42,788 nt of DNA from Saccharofermentans sp. GTDB taxonomy: Bacteria > Bacillota > Clostridia > Saccharofermentanales > Saccharofermentanaceae. The DNA lies in assembly GCA_016292145.1 (NCBI GenBank), contig JAEFBA010000013.1, positions 1 to 42,788 of the forward strand. Direction: 5' to 3'. Each line of letters starts with the position of its first letter. Within the stretch, counting starts at the first letter, position 1. Below, in pieces: positions 1 to 7,343 of this stretch. The notes beneath the pieces are model-generated. The model ran no database searches and was not told where the DNA came from. It saw only the letters and a list, made by a program, of their open reading frames with translations. Made by a program: the position numbers and the translations under genes.

Positions 1-197
1 AGAAAAAGATCAAGGGACTGCCGAAGTCATTAGGTTCAGCTCTTAAAGCTCTCGAAAGGGACCACGACTTCCTCACCGCAGGCGGCGTTTTCCCGATCGA
101 ACTGATCAACCTCTGGATCGCCAACCGTAGAAAGGATCTTGGCCGCCACATCTCCATGCCCACACCTATGGAGTACGAGATGTATTACGATCTCTGA
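1..197 (+). CDS. glnA: Glutamine synthetase, C-terminal fragment (5' end outside window)
   Basis: Only the last 64 codons are present, read in the frame starting at base 3 and ending at TGA 195-197. The visible tail contains LPKSLGSALKALERDH, then FLTAGGVF and the terminal MEYEMYYDL, which match the conserved C-terminal end of type I glutamine synthetase (family pattern L..SL..AL.AL..D..FL..GGVF ... YE...YYD). The enzyme makes glutamine from glutamate, ammonia and ATP in the cytoplasm. The catalytic regions and any upstream regulation lie outside the window, so subtype (GSI-alpha or beta) cannot be judged. A strong intrinsic terminator follows 24 bases after the stop. Confidence 0.9.
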   Translation, partial: KKIKGLPKSLGSALKALERDHDFLTAGGVFPIELINLWIANRRKDLGRHISMPTPMEYEMYYDL

Positions 198-220
198 TTT
201 TAGTTATTTACTTTGAAATT

Positions 221-255
221 AAGCCGCAGACATGTAAATGCCTGCGGCTTTTATA
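221..255 (+). terminator. Intrinsic terminator after glnA
   Basis: A perfect 9-bp stem AAGCCGCAG (221-229) / CTGCGGCTT (242-250) with a 12-base loop is followed by TTTAT. It separates glnA from the regulator operon downstream. Confidence 0.85.
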
Positions 256-322
256 TTGATAATATTATCACTTCAAGAAAAGCTCCGTCCTCGTGCTAGA
301 TTATAAGAAACAGTAAAAACAC

Positions 323-351
323 TTGACCTGTGCCAAAAATGGCACTAATAT
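323..351 (+). promoter_or_regulatory. Promoter with palindromic operator in the spacer
   Basis: TTGACC (323-328), a 17-base spacer and TAATAT (346-351) form a good sigma-A type promoter. The spacer holds the perfect inverted repeat GTGCC-AAAAAT-GGCAC (330-345), ending directly at the -10 box. A protein bound there would block RNA polymerase. The most economical inference is autorepression by the helix-turn-helix protein encoded at 382. Confidence 0.75.
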
Positions 352-381
352 AAAAACAGCAATCGAAAAGGGGTTAGTAAT

Positions 382-909
382 ATGGAACTCAAGGATATTT
401 TGGGGAATCCGTCCAGAATGAGGATCATGCAATATTTGGCTTTCCACGGAGAAGTGACAGTCAAAGAGCTGGCAAATCATTTTCCTGATATTCCCAGAAG
501 GACTTTATACAGACATGTTGATTTCCTGATCGAGGCAGGGACTATCATTGTAAAAGAAGAACGGAGGGTCAGAGGAGCTTTTGAACGCATTCTTAAGGAT
601 AATACCGAAGCATTTGTCGATAACAGTGATCTCTCTGATTCAGCTTACTGTTTCTTTATGGAACTGTTTTCGAGGTTCGATGCATTTAATAAGAAACCGC
701 ATAAGAATTTTAAAGAAGAATTCTTGAATGACGTTTTAGGCTTTGGAACAGCTTATCTGTATCTCTATGATGATGAAATGCACGCTATGATGGACGAACT
801 CTCAGAGATCACTATTAAATATGAGAAGGCACACAATGAGAAATATGGTGAAGGAGCATTAGGAAAGCTCAGGAGCATTTCAATAATCTCTGCACCTGCT
901 GATAGCTGA
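382..909 (+). CDS. Winged-helix transcriptional regulator (ArsR-like N-terminus)
   Basis: The 175-residue protein opens with a winged-helix DNA-binding domain at about residues 1-65: LGNPSRMRIMQYL is the first helix, then VTVKELANHF and IPRRTLYRHVDFL form the turn and recognition helix, and IVKEERRVRGAFERIL the wing. The remaining ~110 residues are helical, rich in Phe, Asp and Glu, and probably form a dimer or ligand domain; I recognise no named family there. The start has AAGGGG about 9 bases upstream. It lies 24 bases before an ABC permease gene and directly after a promoter whose spacer is a palindrome, so it is probably a local repressor of itself and the permease. The ligand is unknown. 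Confidence 0.8.
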   Translation: MELKDILGNPSRMRIMQYLAFHGEVTVKELANHFPDIPRRTLYRHVDFLIEAGTIIVKEERRVRGAFERILKDNTEAFVDNSDLSDSAYCFFMELFSRFDAFNKKPHKNFKEEFLNDVLGFGTAYLYLYDDEMHAMMDELSEITIKYEKAHNEKYGEGALGKLRSISIISAPADS

Positions 910-933
910 GGAACTTTTTGGGGGATAATAGTT

Positions 934-1920
934 ATGGGTAAGTCTAATCTTAAAAAGAGATATGCGAAATACGGGTATTTATACTCGATACCCTTTATTC
1001 TTGCGTTCAGCATATTCTTTTTGTATCCGACTGCATTGACTTTTATTCTGGGGTTTACGGATCTTAAAGGTGCAGGCAACACCGAGTGGCATTTCCTTAC
1101 CTCAGTCGGCAAACCCTGGTATCTGAATTATTTAGATATCTTAAAGTCAAAGACGTTCTGGAAAGCTTTTACCAATACGTGGCTGTTTTGGATATCGGGC
1201 TTTATACCGGAATTGTTCCTGGCATTTCTTTTCAGTGTCTGGTATTCCGACAGAAGATTGAAAGTCAAAGGCACGTTAATATTCAAGGTGATCTATTACA
1301 TGCCTCACCTTGTTGCCGGTTCTGTTACAGCTACACTGTTTATAAAACTATTCGGCTATCCTGTCGGAGCCATAAACCAGGCTATGGAAAAACTGTACGG
1401 GCTCTTCGGCATGACATGGGAGAACAGGAACTTTCTGATCAACGGAGGCGACCTCAAAAAACTGGTCGTTCTGATCAACGTATATATGTATTACGGATAC
1501 ACGCTGCTTATCATTTATGCCGGCATCATCGGGATCAATCCTGAGATATTCGAATCTGCTGAGATGGACGGATGCAACAGGATACAGACATTCTTTAAGA
1601 TCACTCTTCCGTGCATGCGCGAGATTCTTATCTTTGTTCTTGTCACGAGCATAATCGGGGGCCTTGGCATGTTCGATGTTCCACAAATGTTCGGAATTGT
1701 GGCTAATAACGCGGTGCTTACGAACATGACTTTCCTTAATAATCTCGCCTTCAAAAACGGATATCTGTATAACAGGGCATCTGCATTAAGTGTCATGCTG
1801 CTTATACTTAATGCAATCTGTTCGGGAATAATCTTCTATATCATGCGTGATAAAGACGAGGAAAAACTGAAGAAGATCATAAAGCGCGAGAGAAAGGAAG
1901 CAAGAGGAAGATACCGATAG
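934..1920 (+). CDS. Sugar-type ABC transporter permease (MalF/UgpA-like), orphan
   Basis: The 328-residue integral membrane protein has about six hydrophobic segments (first at residues 17-40) and the cytoplasmic EAA-type loop of binding-protein-dependent importers at 207-226, with E207-S-A-E-M-D-G213 and then FFKITLP. This is the COG1175 (MalF/UgpA/LacF) pattern, in which two permeases, an ATPase and a lipoprotein import a sugar or oligosaccharide. Here the gene stands alone behind the regulator, with no second permease, binding protein or ATPase before the opposite-strand genes begin. The C-terminus is a basic tail. It may pair with subunits encoded elsewhere or be a relic of a broken operon; the frame is intact. 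GGGGG precedes the ATG. Confidence 0.8.
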   Translation: MGKSNLKKRYAKYGYLYSIPFILAFSIFFLYPTALTFILGFTDLKGAGNTEWHFLTSVGKPWYLNYLDILKSKTFWKAFTNTWLFWISGFIPELFLAFLFSVWYSDRRLKVKGTLIFKVIYYMPHLVAGSVTATLFIKLFGYPVGAINQAMEKLYGLFGMTWENRNFLINGGDLKKLVVLINVYMYYGYTLLIIYAGIIGINPEIFESAEMDGCNRIQTFFKITLPCMREILIFVLVTSIIGGLGMFDVPQMFGIVANNAVLTNMTFLNNLAFKNGYLYNRASALSVMLLILNAICSGIIFYIMRDKDEEKLKKIIKRERKEARGRYR

Positions 1921-1966
1921 GTTAGTATCCGGGAAGCGACATTAAGTGCTGCCTCTTATCGGTGTC

Positions 1967-2179
1967 TTAATAGATCGTCTTTACCTCATCGACGCCATAG
2001 AGCCTCTTGAACTCTATAAGGTCAGCGTCTGACTTGATCAGCATCACGTCATGGTATTTGCCAGTGCGGTTGTCGATGAAGCCGGCAGTCTTCTCGCCCG
2101 TGCAGATGCTGGACTTTACTGCGGGCGTCTCATTGTCCTTATCGTAGGATAACTGTGCGGGTTTCTTTTTGCCAAACAT
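1967..2179 (-). CDS. Small conserved hypothetical protein (70 aa)
   Basis: The short reading frame begins MFGKKKP and contains a core of the form SSICTGEKTAGFIDNRTGK followed by HDVMLIKSDADLIEFKRLYG. I believe similar small proteins are common in Clostridia, but I know of no function. A GTG lies one codon upstream, but AAAGGAG sits 8 bases before the ATG at 2179, so I chose the ATG. That ATG overlaps the TGA of the upstream HAD phosphatase gene by one base (TGATG), which points to translational coupling and a two-gene operon. The single Cys and basic N-terminus give no catalytic hint. Confidence 0.65.
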   Translation of the reverse strand: MFGKKKPAQLSYDKDNETPAVKSSICTGEKTAGFIDNRTGKYHDVMLIKSDADLIEFKRLYGVDEVKTIY

Positions 2180-2877
2180 CACAAGAACTCCTTTGCCAGA
2201 GCTTCAACAAATTCGCCGTCATCAAGTACCGATATGTCGGGAAGGACTTCAGGTGCAGGAAGCCTGCGGCGGTTGATCCAGATGGAATGCCAGCCGGCTT
2301 TTACCGCTCCTGCTATGTCCTTATCGTAATTGTCGCCGACCATCCAGAGGTCAGAAGGGGAGAGCCCGAGGCGTTCTTCCATCATGCGGAACAGTTCGAT
2401 GTCAGGCTTGGTATACGGTGTGTCGCCGGTGACGATAACGGAAGAACGGTCAAACCAGCGGTCTAAACCCAGCATGTCGACCTTGTTCCACTGGTGCTTG
2501 GATTCACCGGCGGTAAGGATCGCAAGCTTTATCTCAGGATCGTTGGCGAGCTTATCAAGTACGGAAGCGAGATCATCGCTTATGAACATGTGACTCTGGA
2601 GTTCCAGATAAGCGTCGGCAGCGCGTCCGCCGTCCTCAGGCTTATAGGGAAGGCCTAACAGTCTGAACGTCTCGTTGTAGCGCCAGCCGTTGATATCGCG
2701 GGTTGAGACTTCACCGGATTCCAGCTGCGCCATGTTGATGTCGCTCTTCTCGTAGAAGATGCTGATGAACAGCGGCCAGTCGGGGACCTTGACGCCAAGC
2801 ACAGTCTCTGCGGCCCGGACCAGCATGTCCTGTCTGCAGTATAGTGTGTCGTCGATGTCGAAAACGATTCCTCTCAT
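2179..2877 (-). CDS. HAD-superfamily hydrolase (phosphatase-like)
   Basis: The 232-residue protein shows all HAD motifs: motif I D7-I-D9-D-T near the N-terminus, motif II in LAILTAGES (Thr), the motif III lysine in TKPDIELF, and motif IV MVGDNYDKDIAGA. A helical cap follows motif I, as in YjjG/REG-2-like nucleotide or sugar-phosphate phosphatases. Asp7 would be the nucleophile and Asp9 the acid/base, with Mg2+ as cofactor; the substrate cannot be read from sequence. GGAGGAG is close before the ATG. It is first in a two-gene minus-strand operon and diverges from the hydrolase gene at 2960. Confidence 0.85.
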   Translation of the reverse strand: MRGIVFDIDDTLYCRQDMLVRAAETVLGVKVPDWPLFISIFYEKSDINMAQLESGEVSTRDINGWRYNETFRLLGLPYKPEDGGRAADAYLELQSHMFISDDLASVLDKLANDPEIKLAILTAGESKHQWNKVDMLGLDRWFDRSSVIVTGDTPYTKPDIELFRMMEERLGLSPSDLWMVGDNYDKDIAGAVKAGWHSIWINRRRLPAPEVLPDISVLDDGEFVEALAKEFL

Positions 2878-2959
2878 GGCTCCTCCGATTTAAGGTTAGG
2901 TTAAGATTGTTTGTAATATAATAAAGCAGTTTCAAGAAAATGGAATAAGGGAGAATTAT

Positions 2960-4717
2960 ATGAAAGTACTTAAAAAGAGCCTTGCGCTTATTGCCGCAGC
3001 TTTTATGACGCTGTCTTTACTGGCTTCATGTTCGGCCAAGGCGGAGAAACCGGAAAAGAAGATCTATGCAGGATCCTACGAAGAGAAGATCAATGCTTTC
3101 TACGAAGACCACAAAGATACCACTGCAGGTGCGATGGTCGGAGTTTTCGATAGAGACGGTGTAGTATTTAAAGGCTATTACGGTTATTCGGACATCGCCA
3201 ATGGAATAAAGGTTGATGAGAATACCGTTATCGACTGGGGCTCGACCACAAAGACAATGGTCTGGGTCAGCGTCATGCAGCTATGGGAACAGGGAAAGAT
3301 CGATCTGGAGAAGGACGTAAGGGAATATCTTCCCGACGGTTTCCTTACTAACTTAAGATACGAGAAGCCCGTCCGCATGATCGACCTCATGAACCACAGG
3401 GCAGGCTTCCAGGAATACTATACGGATATGTTCCTTCCTGCAAACATGCAGGCATACTCATTAGAAGAAGCTTTAAAGCTCGATCAGCCGCCTCAGGTCT
3501 TCGAACCTGATACGCTCACGGCGTACTCGAACTGGGGCGTTGCTCTGGCAGGTTATATCGTAGAGCGTGTTTCAGGCGAGAGCTTTGTTGATTACGTTCA
3601 CCACCATATTTTCGAGCCTCTGGACATGAAGGACTCCGCGCTGGCACCTGACCTTATGGATAATCCCGGTGTCAGACAGAGGCGTGACAAGCTCATGTGC
3701 TATTCAGGCACAACACCTGTCGGAAACGCATTCTATCTGATCAGCCTTTATCCTGCAGGTACCTGCGTATCGACGCTCGATGACTACATCAAGTACGCAT
3801 CCTGCTTTGTTAAGGATGAGTTCCCGCTTTTCGAAAAGCAGGAGACATACGATGAAATGATGTCCGCGACATCTTATTACACTGAATACAACGTTGTGAA
3901 GAATGCTCACGGTTTCTGGGCGCTTCCTTACGGAAACAACACATTTGGCCACGGCGGCAATACTCAGGCATGCTCGTCTTATATCACTTTCGATCCCGAA
4001 AAGCAGATCGGCTGCGTTGTAATGACCAACCAGGCAGGAGAGGAATATTACAACGGTGAGCTCTTCGATTCAATCTACGGCAGGTCAGCGTGGCTCTCAT
4101 ATGTAGCTCCCGATTATGCCAAGGGTCTTTACCATCCGGCCAGAACAGTGCTCGAGGGCCGCTTTAAGGTAATGGGTGCCAGTTATGTTACGCCTGATAC
4201 TTTCAGTGAGTTCCTCTGGACATATAACGAGAAGGACGGCATTTCAAAGATCGAGATGCCTTACGGCGATTATTATCTTGCTGACACCGGAACTGCGATT
4301 CTCGAGAGCATATTATTCTACGGCTGGATGCTGTTCCTGGCATTTGCGCTCATAAGCCTCATAGTCAAGGGAGTAAGAGCCATTGTCCGCAAGGCAAGAA
4401 AGAGCACGAAGAAGATCATGCTCGGCAAGACAACGGGCTTCATCGCTCTCGTTGAGCTTCTGCTCGGTCTGTGCGGCCTTGCCATAATCCTGTCGATCTC
4501 AGTGTGGCTGCCTCACACTGTTTACATGTGGTTCTTCTATGCTGCAGGCGTTCTTACGGTCATCCTTTTGGCTCTGACGCTCTACGGTATCTTCAAGTTC
4601 ATTAAGACACCGCGCAAGGACTCTTCCGTAATCCGCAAGATCTACAACATCATTGCGCTCGCAGGTTCTGTTCTGACTATAGTTTTTGTTGTCTACATGC
4701 AGCTCTGGCACTGGTGA
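2960..4717 (+). CDS. Lipoprotein class C beta-lactamase-like serine hydrolase with C-terminal membrane domain
   Basis: The 585-residue protein starts with a lipoprotein signal: basic MKVLKK, a hydrophobic stretch and the lipobox L-A-S-C with Cys24. The catalytic domain (about 55-375) has the SxxK motif S95-T-T-K98, the Y189-S-N motif and H331-G-G in the position of KTG, as in AmpC/EstB/D-aminopeptidase-type enzymes (Beta-lactamase family PF00144). The tail (about 448-585) holds four predicted membrane helices. The active site should therefore face outside, anchored at both ends. Family members cleave D-amino acid peptides, beta-lactams or esters; the substrate is not predictable. AAGGGAG precedes the ATG. 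No clear terminator is seen downstream. Confidence 0.85.
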   Translation: MKVLKKSLALIAAAFMTLSLLASCSAKAEKPEKKIYAGSYEEKINAFYEDHKDTTAGAMVGVFDRDGVVFKGYYGYSDIANGIKVDENTVIDWGSTTKTMVWVSVMQLWEQGKIDLEKDVREYLPDGFLTNLRYEKPVRMIDLMNHRAGFQEYYTDMFLPANMQAYSLEEALKLDQPPQVFEPDTLTAYSNWGVALAGYIVERVSGESFVDYVHHHIFEPLDMKDSALAPDLMDNPGVRQRRDKLMCYSGTTPVGNAFYLISLYPAGTCVSTLDDYIKYASCFVKDEFPLFEKQETYDEMMSATSYYTEYNVVKNAHGFWALPYGNNTFGHGGNTQACSSYITFDPEKQIGCVVMTNQAGEEYYNGELFDSIYGRSAWLSYVAPDYAKGLYHPARTVLEGRFKVMGASYVTPDTFSEFLWTYNEKDGISKIEMPYGDYYLADTGTAILESILFYGWMLFLAFALISLIVKGVRAIVRKARKSTKKIMLGKTTGFIALVELLLGLCGLAIILSISVWLPHTVYMWFFYAAGVLTVILLALTLYGIFKFIKTPRKDSSVIRKIYNIIALAGSVLTIVFVVYMQLWHW

Positions 4718-4825
4718 CCGGGGATCACGCCTTAAAAGTCAAAATCCCCATCTTGAGGACGAACGGCCTGAAACAGCCCGAAAACAAGGGTTTTCCGAAG
4801 CCTCAGATTTCCCTCAAATATTCAT

Positions 4826-4854
4826 TTGACTATTTTTGACTTTAAGAGTATATT
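4826..4854 (+). promoter_or_regulatory. Promoter of the heat-shock operon
   Basis: TTGACT (4826-4831), a 17-base spacer and TATATT (4849-4854) form a sigma-A type promoter. The start of transcription would be near 4861, inside the CIRCE element, so HrcA binding would directly block initiation. A second TTGACT at 4836 is too close to the -10 to serve. Confidence 0.8.
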
Positions 4855-4858
4855 GATG

Positions 4859-4885
4859 TTGGCACTCGGGAGGATAGAGTGCTAA
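4859..4885 (+). promoter_or_regulatory. CIRCE operator (HrcA binding site)
   Basis: TTGGCACTC (4859-4867), a 9-base spacer and GAGTGCTAA (4877-4885) match the CIRCE consensus TTAGCACTC-N9-GAGTGCTAA with one mismatch. It lies 24 bases before hrcA and overlaps the expected transcription start. It is the repressor site for the whole chaperone operon and also lies in the untranslated leader. Confidence 0.97.
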
Positions 4886-4909
4886 TCAGAGGAAGGGAGA
4901 GACATTAAG

Positions 4910-5962
4910 ATGCAGTTAGACAACCGTAAAAAAGAAGTCTTACATGCCATAGTAGATGATTATGTATCTACTAATGAGCCTGTCGGTTCGAAGAGCCTTA
5001 TAGAGCGTCACAGCTTTAATGTCAGCTCCGCTACTCTCCGTAATGACATGGCAGAATTAGAGCACCTGGGACTTATCGAGAAGCCTCATACATCTGCCGG
5101 CCGTATTCCTTCTGACAAGGGTTACCGTGAATACGTAAATTCTCTCATGACTATCGAAGAACTTACTCCCAGGGAGCAGCTCGAGATAGAGAAGAGGATC
5201 AATACGAGCGTTGATGAGGTCACAGAACTCATCAAGAATGCGACACATACACTTTCCGAGACTACGGGATTCGTATCCCTCGCAATGAGCCCGAGACTTA
5301 AGAAGAGCTTCTTAAAGCAGCTTAAGATCCTCATGATCGAACCGGGCAAGGCCTTGGTCGTCATGGTCCTTTCTGCAGGCGTTGTTAAGGATAAGGTCGT
5401 AAGGATCCCTAATTTCTTAAATGACGAGCAGATCATGAAGATCTCCGGCGCTATTGAGAAGAGCCTTACAGGCAAGCCTTTAGACGAGATCACGCTTGTT
5501 ACGGTCGAGACCGCAGGCAAGAGCACGGATGTTCCCGAGCCCCTTTTAAAGCAGGTCCTCTACGAAGCATATGCAGCGATCAAGCAGGCTGATGAACTTA
5601 ATATCTACCTTGAAGGCGAGCACAGGATGCTGAGCCTTCCGGACTTTAGTTCTCTGGGACGCGCAAGGGACCTTCTCGGAACATTATCTGATTCCGGCAT
5701 GGTCGCAGGCTACGTCAACGAGATGGAGAATGCCGCAAGGGAGCTTGGCAGTGACGATTCCTACATGATCAGGATCGGCCAGGAGATCACTTTGGAAGGC
5801 TTAGATGACTGCAGTTTTATTACAGCCACATATAATCTTACGGATTCCGTCTCCGGCAACATCGGAGTAATAGGACCCAAGAGAATGCTTTATTCCAAGG
5901 TAATTTCGCAGATAGATTTCGTTAAGAAGAAGCTTAACGAGGAGATGAAGAAATTTACCTGA
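4910..5962 (+). CDS. hrcA: Heat-inducible transcription repressor HrcA
   Basis: The 350-residue protein is of normal length for HrcA. The N-terminal winged helix (1-90) contains the conserved DNRKKEVLHAIVDDYVSTNEPVGSKSL, followed by SSATLRNDMAELE and the wing HTSAGRIPSDKGYREYV. The rest is a GAF-like dimer domain ending in RMLYSKVISQIDFV. HrcA binds CIRCE and needs GroEL to fold; heat occupies the chaperone and releases repression. It is the first gene of the operon and directly follows a CIRCE site, so it represses itself. AGGAAGGGAG precedes the start. Its TGA touches the next reading frame (TGATG). Confidence 0.97.
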   Translation: MQLDNRKKEVLHAIVDDYVSTNEPVGSKSLIERHSFNVSSATLRNDMAELEHLGLIEKPHTSAGRIPSDKGYREYVNSLMTIEELTPREQLEIEKRINTSVDEVTELIKNATHTLSETTGFVSLAMSPRLKKSFLKQLKILMIEPGKALVVMVLSAGVVKDKVVRIPNFLNDEQIMKISGAIEKSLTGKPLDEITLVTVETAGKSTDVPEPLLKQVLYEAYAAIKQADELNIYLEGEHRMLSLPDFSSLGRARDLLGTLSDSGMVAGYVNEMENAARELGSDDSYMIRIGQEITLEGLDDCSFITATYNLTDSVSGNIGVIGPKRMLYSKVISQIDFVKKKLNEEMKKFT

Positions 5963-6000
5963 TGAAAAAGATAAATAAAAAATGGGAAAGGATAAAGAGA

Positions 6001-6654
6001 ATGAGCAACGATGAAGAGTTGATCTTCGGAGCTGACGAAGAGCCCGTTAACAACGAGAATGACAACAGCTCCGTAGAAGATGCCGCTGCTTCCGACAAGG
6101 CATCGGCTGAAACAGAGGAGACAAAGGCGGAAGAAGCAAAGGCTGAGGAAGCAGAGGCAAAGGAAGCCGAAGCAGACGAAGAAGACGATGATGAAGACGA
6201 GCTGCCTGCCGACAATGCTGAAGCAGTAAGCGACCTCGAAGCAAGATATATGAGCCTCTACGCTGAATACGATAACTACCGTAAGCGTACGCAGAAAGAG
6301 AAAGACAACCTCTACGCAGATGCTATCGCAAGCGTAACCAAGGACTTCTTAACGCTCATTGACAACTTGGACAGAGCAACGGAAGGTGCCAAAAAGTCCG
6401 ACGAGAATTCTCTCGATAAAGTCATTCAGGGAATGGAACTCGTAGGAAGACAGGCTCAGGATACTCTCAAGAAGATCGGTGTCGAAGAGATACCCGCAGA
6501 GAGAGGAACTAAATTTGATCCGAACCTTCACGAAGCTATGATGCACATAGATGACGAAGAGTTAGGCGAGCAGGAGATAGCGATGGTTTTCGCCAAGGGA
6601 TATAAGTACAAGGACAGAGTCATAAGACATGCTCAGGTCCAGGTAGCAAACTAA
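6001..6654 (+). CDS. grpE: Nucleotide exchange factor GrpE
   Basis: GrpE accelerates ADP release from DnaK. The first ~75 residues are very acidic and low in complexity (runs of Glu, Ala and Asp); then come the long coiled coil starting near DLEARYMSLYAEYDNYRKR and the beta domain with GTKFDPNLHEAMMHI and the terminal RHAQVQVAN. An ATG at 5962 overlaps the hrcA stop, but it lacks a ribosome site and would add a strongly basic 13-residue leader. ATG 6001 has GGAAAGGA about 9 bases upstream, so I prefer it (217 residues). Both starts share one frame. Confidence 0.95.
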   Translation: MSNDEELIFGADEEPVNNENDNSSVEDAAASDKASAETEETKAEEAKAEEAEAKEAEADEEDDDEDELPADNAEAVSDLEARYMSLYAEYDNYRKRTQKEKDNLYADAIASVTKDFLTLIDNLDRATEGAKKSDENSLDKVIQGMELVGRQAQDTLKKIGVEEIPAERGTKFDPNLHEAMMHIDDEELGEQEIAMVFAKGYKYKDRVIRHAQVQVAN

Positions 6655-6687
6655 GAAAAAACAAATAACACATAAAGGAGAAAGACA

Positions 6688-7290
6688 ATGGATTTAATCA
6701 GATCAAGCTTGGTTCCTACAGTAATCGAGACTACCGGCCGCGGCGAGCGTGCCTATGACATCTATTCAAGACTCCTCAAAGAAAGAATCGTTATTCTTTC
6801 CGAAGAGGTCAACTCAGTAACAGCAAGCCTTATCACGGCTCAGCTCCTCTTCCTCGAGGCAGAGGATCCCGATAAGGATATTCAGTTCTATATCAACAGC
6901 CCCGGAGGATCCGTATCTGACGGTCTCATGATCTTAGACACAATGCGTCTTATCAAGCCGGACATTCAGACGATCTGCATGGGCATGGCAGCTTCAATGG
7001 GTTCAGTTCTCCTTTCTGCAGGAACAAAGGGCAAGAGATGCATCCTTCCTAACGCAGAAGTCATGATCCACCAGCCTTTGGGCGGAGCTCAGGGTCAGGC
7101 AACAGAGATCTTGATCGCAGCAGACCACATCAAGGATACAAGAAAGAGACTCAACCAGATCCTCGCAGACAACTGCGGAAAAGATCTTGAGACCTTGATG
7201 AAGGATACCGACAGAGATCACTGGATGACAGCTCAGGAAGCTTTGGATTACGGTATTGTAGACAAGATCCTTGTCAGCAAGAAAGCATAA
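6688..7290 (+). CDS. clpP: ATP-dependent Clp protease proteolytic subunit ClpP
   Basis: The 200-residue serine protease subunit forms a 14-mer that degrades substrates fed in by ClpX, ClpC or similar ATPases. The catalytic triad is visible and correctly spaced compared with Bacillus subtilis ClpP (Ser98/His123/Asp172): Ser103 in MAASMGS, His128 in [12 protein letters not shown] and Asp177 in [22 protein letters not shown] is the classic N-terminal signature. AAAGGAG precedes the ATG. The position between grpE and dnaK is uncommon; clpP normally sits next to clpX or tig, or alone under CtsR. Here it should be controlled by HrcA/CIRCE. It could be a second clpP copy. Confidence 0.96.
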   Translation: MDLIRSSLVPTVIETTGRGERAYDIYSRLLKERIVILSEEVNSVTASLITAQLLFLEAEDPDKDIQFYINSPGGSVSDGLMILDTMRLIKPDIQTICMGMAASMGSVLLSAGTKGKRCILPNAEVMIHQPLGGAQGQATEILIAADHIKDTRKRLNQILADNCGKDLETLMKDTDRDHWMTAQEALDYGIVDKILVSKKA

Positions 7291-7343
7291 ATAAGTGATA
7301 GGTTTTTTAGAAAGTTCGAAAAGAACTTCAGGAGGAAATTAAA

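Noticed and set aside
1909..1966. Bidirectional terminator between the permease and the minus-strand operon
   Set aside because: GATACCGATAG and CTTATCGGTGTC can pair, but the loop is ~34 bases long and no T run follows, so I did not call it.
4718..4825. Terminator after the beta-lactamase-like gene
   Set aside because: GGGGAT/ATCCCC can pair, but the loop is long and no T run follows; nothing else is seen in the gap.
5955..6215. Serine-rich minus-strand frame opposite grpE
   Set aside because: It is the antisense of the Glu/Ala/Asp-rich GrpE N-terminus; codon composition of the plus strand explains it.
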